Part shown: positions 1-5,713 of the stretch, one piece after another
How positions within the stretch are numbered: position 1 is the stretch's first letter
Layout of the letters: each line of letters starts with the position of its first letter
Assembly (NCBI GenBank): GCA_022576105.1
Contig: JACZRM010000047.1
Span: 1-9,888 of the forward strand
From: Chloroflexota bacterium
GTDB taxonomy: Bacteria; Chloroflexota; Dehalococcoidia; UBA3495
Direction: 5' to 3'
DNA length: 9,888 bases
The notes under the pieces: model-generated
Told to the model about the DNA's origin: nothing
Databases searched by the model: none
The model's input: the letters and a program-made list of their open reading frames with translations, nothing else
Made by a program: the position numbers and the translations under genes

Positions 1-1
1 C

Positions 2-64
2 GCTAAAACAGCAGACCTACGACTGCTTGAAGTAAAACTGGGGGAACGGACTGCGCACCTTTGA
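2..64 (+). CDS. Upstream piece of a frameshifted TPP-dependent enzyme gene (partial at left edge)
   Basis: This frame is open from the window edge and ends at a TGA at 62-64. Its peptide reads AKTADLRLLEVKLGERTAHL. If one G is removed from the G5 tract at 40-44, the frame runs directly into the thiamine-diphosphate enzyme that follows, giving a junction LLEVKLG-NGLRTFEAIRS. It is therefore best read as the tail of the same gene upstream of a -1-type break, not as a separate gene. Whether the break is a true mutation or a homopolymer sequencing or assembly error cannot be told from the sequence. With only about 20 residues visible, the family cannot be assigned from this piece alone. Confidence 0.4.
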   Translation, partial: AKTADLRLLEVKLGERTAHL

Positions 65-584
65 GGCGATTCGCTCAGTGACGCCCGGCGACACTATATT
101 CAGCCTGGACGCCACCGTACCGGCCAGCCGGGCGGCCCGATGCTTGAGCATTGACCAGCCCCGGCAGTTCCTGTCCCCCTGGGGCTGGGCCGGACTTGGG
201 TTCGCGTTCCCGGCGTCAATGGGCGCCAAAGTGGGAAAACCTAACAGTCCGGTGGTCTGCATCACCGGCGACGGCGGGTTTCAATATAATATTCAGGAAT
301 TGGGCACCTGCGTGCAATATGGCATCAGTCCCATTGTGCTAGTATTCAACGACGATGCTTGGGGCGTGCTGAAGGATTACCAGAGCACCCGATTCGGCGA
401 CCGGTTGATGGCCACCGACCTGGTCAATCCCGACTTCATCAAGTTGGCCGACTCTTACGGAATCGAGGGCACCAGGGTCAACACTGTGGCCGAACTGACC
501 AAGGCGTTGGCTCAGGCGGTAACCGCTGAGCGGGTCCAACTGATTGAGGTTTGCACCCCCAACGGGTTTGGGGATTTTGTATAA
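36..584 (+). CDS. TPP-dependent enzyme, acetolactate synthase-like, C-terminal (TPP-binding) domain
   Basis: This is the C-terminal thiamine-diphosphate-binding domain of an acetolactate synthase/benzoylformate decarboxylase-type enzyme; such enzymes usually have about 550 residues, so most of the gene lies left of the window. The TPP/Mg2+ motif is clear: TGDGGF at codons encoded from about 264, then about two dozen residues later the metal-binding segment VFNDDAWG. The stretch WGWAGLGFAFPASMGAK is the usual glycine-rich active-site segment preceding it. The C-terminus (NPDFIKLADSYGIEG, then a conserved hydrophobic strand LIEV) is complete and ends at TAA 582-584. The frame is open back to 36, where a TAA (33-35) interrupts it. 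The first possible start, GTG at 78, lies inside conserved sequence with no ribosome binding site, so I regard this as a broken continuation of the upstream frame. The exact substrate (pyruvate or another 2-oxo acid) cannot be assigned without the N-terminal domains. Confidence 0.85.
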   Translation, partial: NWGNGLRTFEAIRSVTPGDTIFSLDATVPASRAARCLSIDQPRQFLSPWGWAGLGFAFPASMGAKVGKPNSPVVCITGDGGFQYNIQELGTCVQYGISPIVLVFNDDAWGVLKDYQSTRFGDRLMATDLVNPDFIKLADSYGIEGTRVNTVAELTKALAQAVTAERVQLIEVCTPNGFGDFV

Positions 585-651
585 GGTTATCAGCCAGGCA
601 TCACAAAACTAACACGGCGGGTGTAGAAACCTTGGATGCGGTGATGCTGTG

Positions 652-740
652 GTTCGACAAGCCTGTCCTGAGCCCGCCGAAGGGCTCACCACCAGCGGAT
701 CATGGCCTATCCCCCGCTCGTCCTGAGCCAGTCGAAGGAT
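652..740. repeat. Short dispersed palindromic repeat pair (GTCCTGAGC..CGAAGG type)
   Basis: Two near-identical 19-mers, GTCCTGAGCCCGCCGAAGG (665-683) and GTCCTGAGCCAGTCGAAGG (720-738), differ at two positions. The segment TTCGACAAGCCT (653-664) before the first copy is an approximate inverted match to AGCCAGTCGAA in the second, so the unit has an inverted-then-direct layout. The first copy also forms a hairpin, TGAGCCC (669-675) pairing with GGGCTCA (682-688). This sequence type is a familiar intergenic REP-like or MITE-like repeat in many environmental bacterial genomes. The remaining bases of the 585-798 spacer show no gene. Confidence 0.75.
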
Positions 741-784
741 AGAATGGGCGAACTATCTAGTTTGCACCCATTCGCTGGGACTAT

Positions 785-791
785 GAGGGAG
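785..791 (+). promoter_or_regulatory. Ribosome binding site that supports a TTG start
   Basis: GAGGGAG lies seven bases before the TTG at 799. A TGA in the same frame at 784-786 excludes any earlier start, and the next methionine is more than 30 codons in, past conserved sequence. The TTG is therefore the likely initiator of the tandem ThyX-like protein. Confidence 0.65.
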
Positions 792-798
792 CGTCCGG

Positions 799-2253
799 TT
801 GTCAACTTCTGAAGCCCATTCCAAGGCCTTGCAACGCCGGGTATACCCGCTGGACGCCCATGACCTGACCGAAGAGCAGATTGCGGTCGCCTTCGCCATG
901 ACCTCCCGGCGCCCCGAACCCTTCGATGAAATCGCCCAGCAGGTCAGCCAGCAGAAGGCCGCCGATTTCCACGAGCGCTGGGTTTTGGGCTATGGTCACG
1001 CTTCAGTAGCCGAGCATGCCGTGGTGCATCTGGCGGTGGAAAATGTGTCGCGTCTGGCCTGCGACACCCTGGAAGATAACCGTTTGGGGTCCTACACCGA
1101 GAAGTCGTCGCGCTATCAGGTGCTGCCGGAGGGCAGCTACTTTTTTCCGCCTGAATTGGACGCTCAGCCAGACCTGGCGCAAGCGTACCGGCAAGCCTGC
1201 CAGCAGCTTTTCCGCAGCTACCATCATCTGATCGACGCCAGCATGGCCCATCTTCGCAGCGTGGACCCGCAGCAGCACAACGAGCGGGATTCGGCCTACA
1301 ATATGCGCTTGCGGCGCGTGGCCACCGACCACTGCCGGGCCACACTGCCGGCGGCCACACTGACCAACGTGGGTGTCACCGCCAACGCCCGGGTGCTGGA
1401 ATACGCCATCACCAAATTGCTGTCGTCGGACCTGGCCGAAGAGCGGGAGTTGGGGCTGGAGCTACGCGACCAGGGTCGCAGCATCACGCCCACCCTGATC
1501 AAGTACGCCGAAGAAAACCGTTACTTGCGGGAGACTCGTCAGGAACAGCGGCGCTTGTCGGCGGAGACCGTTGACGCTTCGCCGAACGACCCGGGTGCTC
1601 TAATTCCCGCCAAATTACTGGACTGGGATACCCAAGCTGAGGAGAAGCTGGCAGCGGCGTTGTTGTATCGGGAGGCCCACTCCAGCTATGAGACGGTGTG
1701 GGAGCGGGTGTTGGGGATGACCTCCCAGGAAAGACAAAGTATCATTGACCGGTGTACATCCGCCCTGGGGGAACACGATTCCCCGGTACGGGAATTTGAA
1801 CTGGTGGGTTACACCTTCGAGTTCCTGATGGACTACGGGGCCTATCGGGAGTTCAAACGCCACCGGATGATGTCTTACATTCCCCAACCGCTGACCATCG
1901 CTCATGGCTATCGGACGCCGGATTTGATCGTCGAAGCCGACCTGTCGGGTGTCTACCAGGATACTTTAGGTCTGGCCGAAGAGGCCCAGCAAAAGGTTGC
2001 CGAATTCTCCCCCCGATTGGCCGAGTATCTGGTGACTCACGCCCACTACCGCCGGGTGCTGGTGAGGCTCAATCTCCGCGAATGCTATCACCTGTTTAAG
2101 CTGCGCACCTCTGAACTGGCCCACTTCGCCATCCGAGAGCCGGTGTTGGCGGCGATGAAGCTGGCGGTGGATACCCATCCGCAGTTTTTCCACAACCTCC
2201 ACTTGCGGGATTATCCCGATTGGTGGCCCTTCACTAAACCCTCCGCTGGTTAG
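799..2253 (+). CDS. Tandem ThyX-like protein (flavin-dependent thymidylate synthase family, two domains)
   Basis: The protein has 484 residues, about twice a normal ThyX (roughly 220-260). ThyX makes dTMP from dUMP using FAD and methylenetetrahydrofolate. Domain 1 (about 15-250) has GHASVAEHA at 66-74, the typical ThyX GH-x-S-x-x-EH segment, then DNRLGSYTEKSSRY at 93-106, which aligns with the signature RHR-x2-S-x-N-E-x-S-x-R-Y: the final arginine of RHR and S-x2-E-x-S-x-R-Y are kept, but the first R and H are lost. Domain 2 (about 325-475) has RHRMMS at 354-359, keeping RHR and the first serine but losing the rest of the motif (YIPQPLTI follows). Each domain also has the later ThyX-like helix: ANARVLEYAITKLL in domain 1, LRECYHLFKLRTSELAHFAI in domain 2. 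Membership of the ThyX superfamily is solid; actual thymidylate synthase activity is not. The start is TTG with a good ribosome binding site. It stands alone on the + strand. Confidence 0.85.
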   Translation: MSTSEAHSKALQRRVYPLDAHDLTEEQIAVAFAMTSRRPEPFDEIAQQVSQQKAADFHERWVLGYGHASVAEHAVVHLAVENVSRLACDTLEDNRLGSYTEKSSRYQVLPEGSYFFPPELDAQPDLAQAYRQACQQLFRSYHHLIDASMAHLRSVDPQQHNERDSAYNMRLRRVATDHCRATLPAATLTNVGVTANARVLEYAITKLLSSDLAEERELGLELRDQGRSITPTLIKYAEENRYLRETRQEQRRLSAETVDASPNDPGALIPAKLLDWDTQAEEKLAAALLYREAHSSYETVWERVLGMTSQERQSIIDRCTSALGEHDSPVREFELVGYTFEFLMDYGAYREFKRHRMMSYIPQPLTIAHGYRTPDLIVEADLSGVYQDTLGLAEEAQQKVAEFSPRLAEYLVTHAHYRRVLVRLNLRECYHLFKLRTSELAHFAIREPVLAAMKLAVDTHPQFFHNLHLRDYPDWWPFTKPSAG

Positions 2254-2679
2254 CCGGGCTGGGAATGTTCTCTTTTACACCGGGCTGTTCTCGCATCAAT
2301 AGCAACCATCAACGCACAGTGTATCAATTAGCCCTCGTCATTCCGGCGCAAGCCGGAATCAATTAGAACCGTTCAACCACCCCGGTATCTGGACACCGGC
2401 TTTTGCTGGTGTGACAAACGGAATCCCATTCCTGGCAAAACAAACTGATGTACTACCGAGCAACTCATTCTCCGGAATCGAGCGCGCGTCGTGCGGTTAC
2501 CTCGTATTGCAACTCATCGTAATATGGCCCCGGCAAAGACATTGCAAATGCTGCCAGGGATGATTCACAATTGGGTTGATTCCTGCGGTAGTGGGGTTGT
2601 GCCGTGGCAAGGTCCGAGAAGTTGGGAAGTTTGAACCTGATGGTGTCTGTAGCGCAATAAATTGGTTGTTGCGGGCCAA
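2254..2679. other. Gene-poor spacer with REP-like element
   Basis: No credible coding sequence was found in these 426 bases. Open frames exist on the - strand, but their translations have no recognisable domain, and one overlaps the zinc-ribbon gene in another frame. Just after the ThyX-like stop codon there is a direct repeat of CCGGGCTG (2254-2261 and 2280-2287) around a TTTT run, but no clear terminator hairpin. The one structured piece is the two-hairpin repeat at 2337-2420. Confidence 0.6.
2337..2420. repeat. REP-like element with two hairpins
   Basis: The left hairpin is perfect: ATTCCGGC (2340-2347), tetraloop GCAA, GCCGGAAT (2352-2359). The right hairpin is ACACCGGC (2393-2400), loop TTTT, GCTGGTGT (2405-2412), with one G-T pair. 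The order of a CATTCCGGC hairpin, a short spacer with CCGGTATCTGG, then a second hairpin ending in GTGACAAACG is a layout often seen in dispersed intergenic repeats of bacteria. It could be a non-autonomous, transposase-mobilised element of the REP/MITE kind. No target-site duplication is evident. Confidence 0.7.
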
Positions 2680-2835
2680 TCAGGGGTCGGAACAGTCGCG
2701 GGTGTAGCCGCAGTTGAGGCATTGTATTTTGCAATGCTTTTCCACAGTGCGACCGCCGCATATCTCGCAAGTCGCATCGTCCGCGTCGGGCGGCGGTTTT
2801 TGCGTGGAACCGGCTTTGACTGCCCCTGGGTGCAT
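2680..2835 (-). CDS. Small zinc-ribbon protein
   Basis: This 51-residue protein has a C-terminal zinc-binding region: CEICGG at 23-28 and CLNCGY at 39-44 give a C-x2-C-x12-C-x2-C zinc ribbon, with further cysteines at 35 and 48 and the ending CGYTRDCSDP. A short stand-alone protein of the form C-x2-CGG-T-x3-H-K-C-x2-CGYTRDCSD recurs widely as an uncharacterised conserved protein, which makes this a real gene despite its size. The N-terminal 20 residues are polar and low in complexity. I chose the ATG at 2835, with a weak GGACGG upstream; the frame also extends to a TTG at 2871, where no ribosome binding site is visible. It lies 163 bases downstream of the anti-sigma gene on the same strand and may be co-transcribed or have its own promoter. 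Binding of nucleic acid or protein is possible but not shown. Confidence 0.75.
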   Translation of the reverse strand: MHPGAVKAGSTQKPPPDADDATCEICGGRTVEKHCKIQCLNCGYTRDCSDP

Positions 2836-2998
2836 TAGGTTGGACCGTCCTGTTCGGTTGAAATCAGGCAAAGTATATCAGTTGAAGCCCGTAACGACCT
2901 ATCGACGACCAACCGAATCGTTGCCGCCGGTGGCGGTTGCTGGCTGGTTGCTTTGGGTGTTTATGTAGTTCATGCCGGCACGCGACGAGCTGGTTCAG

Positions 2999-3916
2999 CT
3001 ATGGAATTTTGCTGTGCAAGACCATCTTGTCCTGATCGGAGATGGTCCCGTCCGGTGTCCCCTCGGTCAGGTTCACCCAATCAAACATGAACATCGGCTC
3101 GGGCGGAATAATGTCCAGCGTCCCCCATCCGGTGTCATCAACTTTAAGGGTTCCCATGGGTATCCTGATGCCGTCCCGCACCAGCCAAACATGGTAGGAG
3201 CGCACACGGGAAGGATATTCCATGTTGGAGACCATCAATATCGCCCGCTGGCCGCTGCGCTCGATCAACAGCACACCCTCAGGCTTGCCTGAACCGTTGG
3301 GAGGCTCCAGTATCACGGGTTGACTATCCGGTTGGACGCTCAAATAGCTGGCTATTTGCAGCCCCCGCAACGTGTTAGCCATTTCAGCTTCGTTGGCTTC
3401 AGCCTGGTCCAACCGGGCCAATAGCGCCGAGTTGCTCTCCTCAAGTTGTTGGGTCTGGGCTACCGTCTCATCCATTTGAGCGGCCACAGTGGAGTTCTCA
3501 CTGGTTAACTGGTCGACTTGATCGGTAACTCTCAGGTTCATGACGATGGACGCGCTGAACAGACCGATAACCAGGACGGCGGCCAGCGGAAGCAGCCAGG
3601 CGCTGTTAAATGCCCGGGGCCTCACCCGGGTGGCAACAGCGGTGGCGGTGCGGTGCTGGCCCTCCGGTTCAACCTGGCGCCAAGATAATGCCGCCATCAC
3701 TCGGGAACGTAAATCGGGTGGCGGGGCTTCTGGCATAACCCAGGAGGCCAACCCGGCAGCCGCCTGCAGCAAGCTGGTGACGGTGCTCTGACATTGGGAG
3801 CACTCTTCCAGGTGCACCTCCACCAACTCCGCTTCGTCCACGTCCAAGGCGTCTAAAGCGTAAGCTTCCAGCAGCTGTTCCGGGTGTGAATATTCTTCAG
3901 GGTAGTTCTGTGACAT
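2999..3916 (-). CDS. Anti-sigma factor, RskA-like, with zinc-binding anti-sigma domain and one membrane helix
   Basis: The protein has 305 residues. The N-terminal domain (about 10-75) has the zinc-binding anti-sigma signature HLEECSQC (H35-x3-C39-x2-C42), with an earlier histidine at H11 as a likely fourth ligand. A single membrane helix follows at about 105-128 (WLLPLAAVLVIGLFSASIVM), then a polar, heptad-like coiled coil at about 131-187 (VDQLTSENSTVAAQ..., LEESNSALLARLDQAEA). The outer C-terminal part (about 195-305) matches the RskA C-terminal domain, with its GVLLIERSGQRAILMV and SYHVWLVRDGIRIPMGTL strands. Expected role: bind the ECF sigma factor in the cytoplasm, keep it inactive at the membrane, and release it after proteolysis in response to an envelope signal. 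The ATG start lies inside the sigma gene's last codons (20-base overlap), consistent with translational coupling. The coiled coil between membrane and RskA domain is longer than in the mycobacterial protein. Confidence 0.9.
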   Translation of the reverse strand: MSQNYPEEYSHPEQLLEAYALDALDVDEAELVEVHLEECSQCQSTVTSLLQAAAGLASWVMPEAPPPDLRSRVMAALSWRQVEPEGQHRTATAVATRVRPRAFNSAWLLPLAAVLVIGLFSASIVMNLRVTDQVDQLTSENSTVAAQMDETVAQTQQLEESNSALLARLDQAEANEAEMANTLRGLQIASYLSVQPDSQPVILEPPNGSGKPEGVLLIERSGQRAILMVSNMEYPSRVRSYHVWLVRDGIRIPMGTLKVDDTGWGTLDIIPPEPMFMFDWVNLTEGTPDGTISDQDKMVLHSKIP

Positions 3917-4478
3917 CTTGCTCTAGCTCGACTCTCAGCTTCTGCATGGCTAATCGTATACGGGTTTTCACCGTGCCCAGCGGTTGACTCAGCTTGTTCG
4001 AAATTTCTGATTGAGAGAGGCCTCCAAAATAGGCTAACATAATTACCTCTCGCTGGGCTTCGGGAAGTACTCTTAAAGCTTTTCTAATGCGTTCTCCTTC
4101 CAGATTAAGTTCGGCCTCTTCCGCGGTGCCCATTCGGCCCGATGGGATCAGGTCCAAGGTTTCATAGTCCTTCGGGTCGGTCATGTTGATGCCGCGCCGA
4201 CGAGACCTGATGACGTCAATCACCTTGTGGTGGGCCACGCTCATTATCCAGGCTTTGGGTCCGCCTCGGTCGGGCCGGTAACTGGCGGCCTTCAACCAGA
4301 TGTTGACGAATATGTCCTGAGTCGCCTCCTCGGCCAGCGCCTCATTGCGCAGCATGAAGCGGGCTAGCGAGAACACCGAGGTGCAGTATCGATTGTACAG
4401 TTCCTCCAGGGCCTCTTTGTTTCCTTCCGAAGTCAAGTGTATCAGATGGCGGTCATCAGTATCCTGAAACTCAACCAC
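3897..4478 (-). CDS. ECF-type RNA polymerase sigma factor
   Basis: This 193-residue protein has the two-domain layout of an extracytoplasmic-function sigma factor. Region 2 (about 20-92) includes LYNRYCTSVFSLARFMLRN, the EEATQDIFVNIWLKA helix and AWIMSVAHHKVIDVIRSRRR, the DNA-contacting end of region 2. Region 4 (about 130-185) includes LPEAQREVIMLAYFGGLSQ and the helix-turn-helix IS-x-KLSQPLGTVKTRIRLAM. It directs RNA polymerase to a dedicated promoter set and is paired with the overlapping RskA-like anti-sigma factor, so it probably belongs to a SigK-like group. The start is GTG at 4478, preceded by a G-rich ribosome binding site that sits in a small hairpin. Its own promoter is possible (CTGACG at 4537-4542 and TATAGA at 4513-4518 on the - strand, 18-base spacing). 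It may also be read through from the SirB1 gene, 72 bases upstream. Confidence 0.93.
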   Translation of the reverse strand: MVEFQDTDDRHLIHLTSEGNKEALEELYNRYCTSVFSLARFMLRNEALAEEATQDIFVNIWLKAASYRPDRGGPKAWIMSVAHHKVIDVIRSRRRGINMTDPKDYETLDLIPSGRMGTAEEAELNLEGERIRKALRVLPEAQREVIMLAYFGGLSQSEISNKLSQPLGTVKTRIRLAMQKLRVELEQDVTELP

Positions 4479-4485
4479 CGATAGC

Positions 4486-4499
4486 CCCCAATGGTGGGG
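4486..4499 (-). promoter_or_regulatory. Hairpin over the sigma factor ribosome binding site
   Basis: On the - strand transcript, CCCCA pairs with TGGGG around a four-base loop (CCAT). The TGGGG arm is the G-rich ribosome binding site that precedes the GTG start at 4478. When folded, the structure would hide the site. Five base pairs in DNA is a short stem, so this is a suggestion only. Confidence 0.35.
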
Positions 4500-4512
4500 A
4501 GTAATTAGCGAT

Positions 4513-4542
4513 TCTATAAATGATTACGCAGCGCATCGTCAG
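4513..4542 (-). promoter_or_regulatory. Possible promoter for the sigma/anti-sigma pair
   Basis: On the - strand, CTGACG (4537-4542) and TATAGA (4513-4518) are 18 bases apart and match the primary sigma consensus at 4 and 5 of 6 positions. Because an ECF sigma gene often autoregulates from a different promoter type, this is only a candidate. Confidence 0.3.
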
Positions 4543-4550
4543 TTGGATTG

Positions 4551-5408
4551 CTAGTTCAAGCCGCCGATCGCCTTCCAGAGCGATTCAATCTGATATTTGC
4601 TTTCGGACTGATTCGAACAGGGCCAGCATTCTCGCAGGTACGTTTCCAAGTGCCGCAAAGCGGTGGGATGGTCGTGAATGTTGTAATAGCACCATGCTAG
4701 GTAGCGTTTGAGATAGTGGGCCGAAGGATTGATCAGCACCATGCTCTGCAGTACCTCGGCGGCCCTGGAATAATCTTCAATTTGCATGTAGAGGGTCTTG
4801 AGATTGTTGAGCAACCGAAACAAAATGTCCTGGTCGCTGCAAGGCATTAGGAATTCATCACGCCAGGGCAGGTGAGAACCCACGGTTTCCCGAACCAAAC
4901 AGCGGCAATCCGCGGTTGACAGTAATTGACCGGAGCGGAAGGGATCAAGGAATAAATCCAGTTCGTCCAGATGCACCACAAAATGGCCGGGCAGACCGAT
5001 GCCGCTGCATTGGATGCCCACGCGCCGGGCAACTTCTAAATAAACCAGCGACAGGGTAATGGGTATGCCGGTGTGGGTATCCAATACCCGATTCAGATAA
5101 TGGTATTCCGGGTCAGAGCGATCAACATCAACACCGCAGAACCCTTGCTGCTCGAATAGAACCTGGCTTACAGCGTCAATCAGACAGCGCTGGTTGGCTG
5201 AGTCATCGGCGGTCTCATGAACTTGTGAGGCCAGTTCATCTAGTTGATTAACGTAACTGGCGGTATCCAAGAATGGATACTCGTCACCGGCTAGATAGAG
5301 GGCTAGTTGCCCAAGCTTTAACTTTGGGCCGCTTTCCGGCCCCGATTCGTGAATGTGTTGGGTAAATAATTGCCGGAATTTCTTTCGCTCCAGCGCAAAC
5401 AATTGCAT
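4551..5408 (-). CDS. SirB1-family transglutaminase-like protein with TPR region
   Basis: With the start chosen here the protein has 285 residues. It matches the SirB1/transglutaminase-like family: LALYLAGDEYPFLD (36-48), then LNRVLDTHTGIPITLSLVYL (105-124), then GIGLPGHFVVHLDEL (136-150) and DLFLDPFRSGQ (151-161), the family's core. A TPR-like helical region follows (about 193-260: LLNNLKTLYMQIEDYSRAAEVL, YLAWCYYNIHDHPTALRHLE). The family's biochemical role is unsettled; no enzymatic claim is made. The frame is open to an ATG at 5522, adding 38 Gly/Pro/Ala-rich residues, but the ATG at 5408 has a better G-rich ribosome binding site (GGTGGG, five bases before) and fits the family's usual N-terminus. 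It is the first gene of a likely three-gene - strand unit with the sigma and anti-sigma genes, 72 bases before the sigma start. A C-terminal Cys-rich stretch (CWPC) is unexplained. Confidence 0.85.
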   Translation of the reverse strand: MQLFALERKKFRQLFTQHIHESGPESGPKLKLGQLALYLAGDEYPFLDTASYVNQLDELASQVHETADDSANQRCLIDAVSQVLFEQQGFCGVDVDRSDPEYHYLNRVLDTHTGIPITLSLVYLEVARRVGIQCSGIGLPGHFVVHLDELDLFLDPFRSGQLLSTADCRCLVRETVGSHLPWRDEFLMPCSDQDILFRLLNNLKTLYMQIEDYSRAAEVLQSMVLINPSAHYLKRYLAWCYYNIHDHPTALRHLETYLRECWPCSNQSESKYQIESLWKAIGGLN

Positions 5409-5632
5409 TTCATCCCACCGTAGGAAACATAAAGTCGCCAAGCCTGAACCGGCGCCGCCGGTCGCAGGTCCGCTGGGGTAATTGATGCTGGAAAAGTGAG
5501 CCGTAGAGATGGGTGCTAACATGATTGCTCGCGCCGCTCAGTGTCCCACCACCGCCCTCGCACCACCATTGTCGCCTACTGAAAGGTAGGTTGGTTAAGC
5601 TGCACTACCTCCCCATCGGCCAAATCTGGGTG

Positions 5633-5641
5633 ATTATACCA
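5633..5641 (-). promoter_or_regulatory. Extended -10 promoter upstream of the SirB1 gene
   Basis: On the - strand the sequence reads TGGTATAAT, a perfect TATAAT with the extended -10 TG. No good -35 hexamer stands at the normal distance, as is usual for extended -10 promoters. Transcription would begin near 5626 and pass into the SirB1, sigma and anti-sigma genes, leaving a leader of about 100 bases to ATG 5522 or 220 to ATG 5408. Confidence 0.5.
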
Positions 5642-5713
5642 TAGGAAAGGGCGCAATTTAGCAAAAGAATCCGGAAAGTTAGCCCCTATTTTGCCCGTAA
5701 TCATGGCTGAATT

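Noticed and set aside
944..1360. Open frame on the - strand opposite the ThyX-like gene
   Set aside because: The translation is Arg/Pro/Ala-rich, typical of a shadow frame, and the + strand gene has clear family motifs.
2465..2770. 101-codon open frame on the - strand overlapping the zinc-ribbon gene
   Set aside because: It has no recognisable domain and overlaps the zinc-ribbon coding sequence in another frame; the zinc-ribbon frame carries the conserved motif.
2924..2937. CCGCC/GGCGG hairpin downstream of the anti-sigma gene as a terminator
   Set aside because: The stem is only five to six pairs, stands about 60 bases from the stop, and no T-run follows on the - strand.
5409..5522. Upstream extension of the SirB1-family gene to the ATG at 5522
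   Set aside because: The added 38 residues are Gly/Pro/Ala-rich without family similarity that I can see, and the ribosome binding site is weaker than at 5408. It cannot be excluded.
5584..5610. AGGTAG/CTACCT inverted repeat in the SirB1 leader
   Set aside because: Six pairs with a 15-base loop are within what chance gives at this scale.
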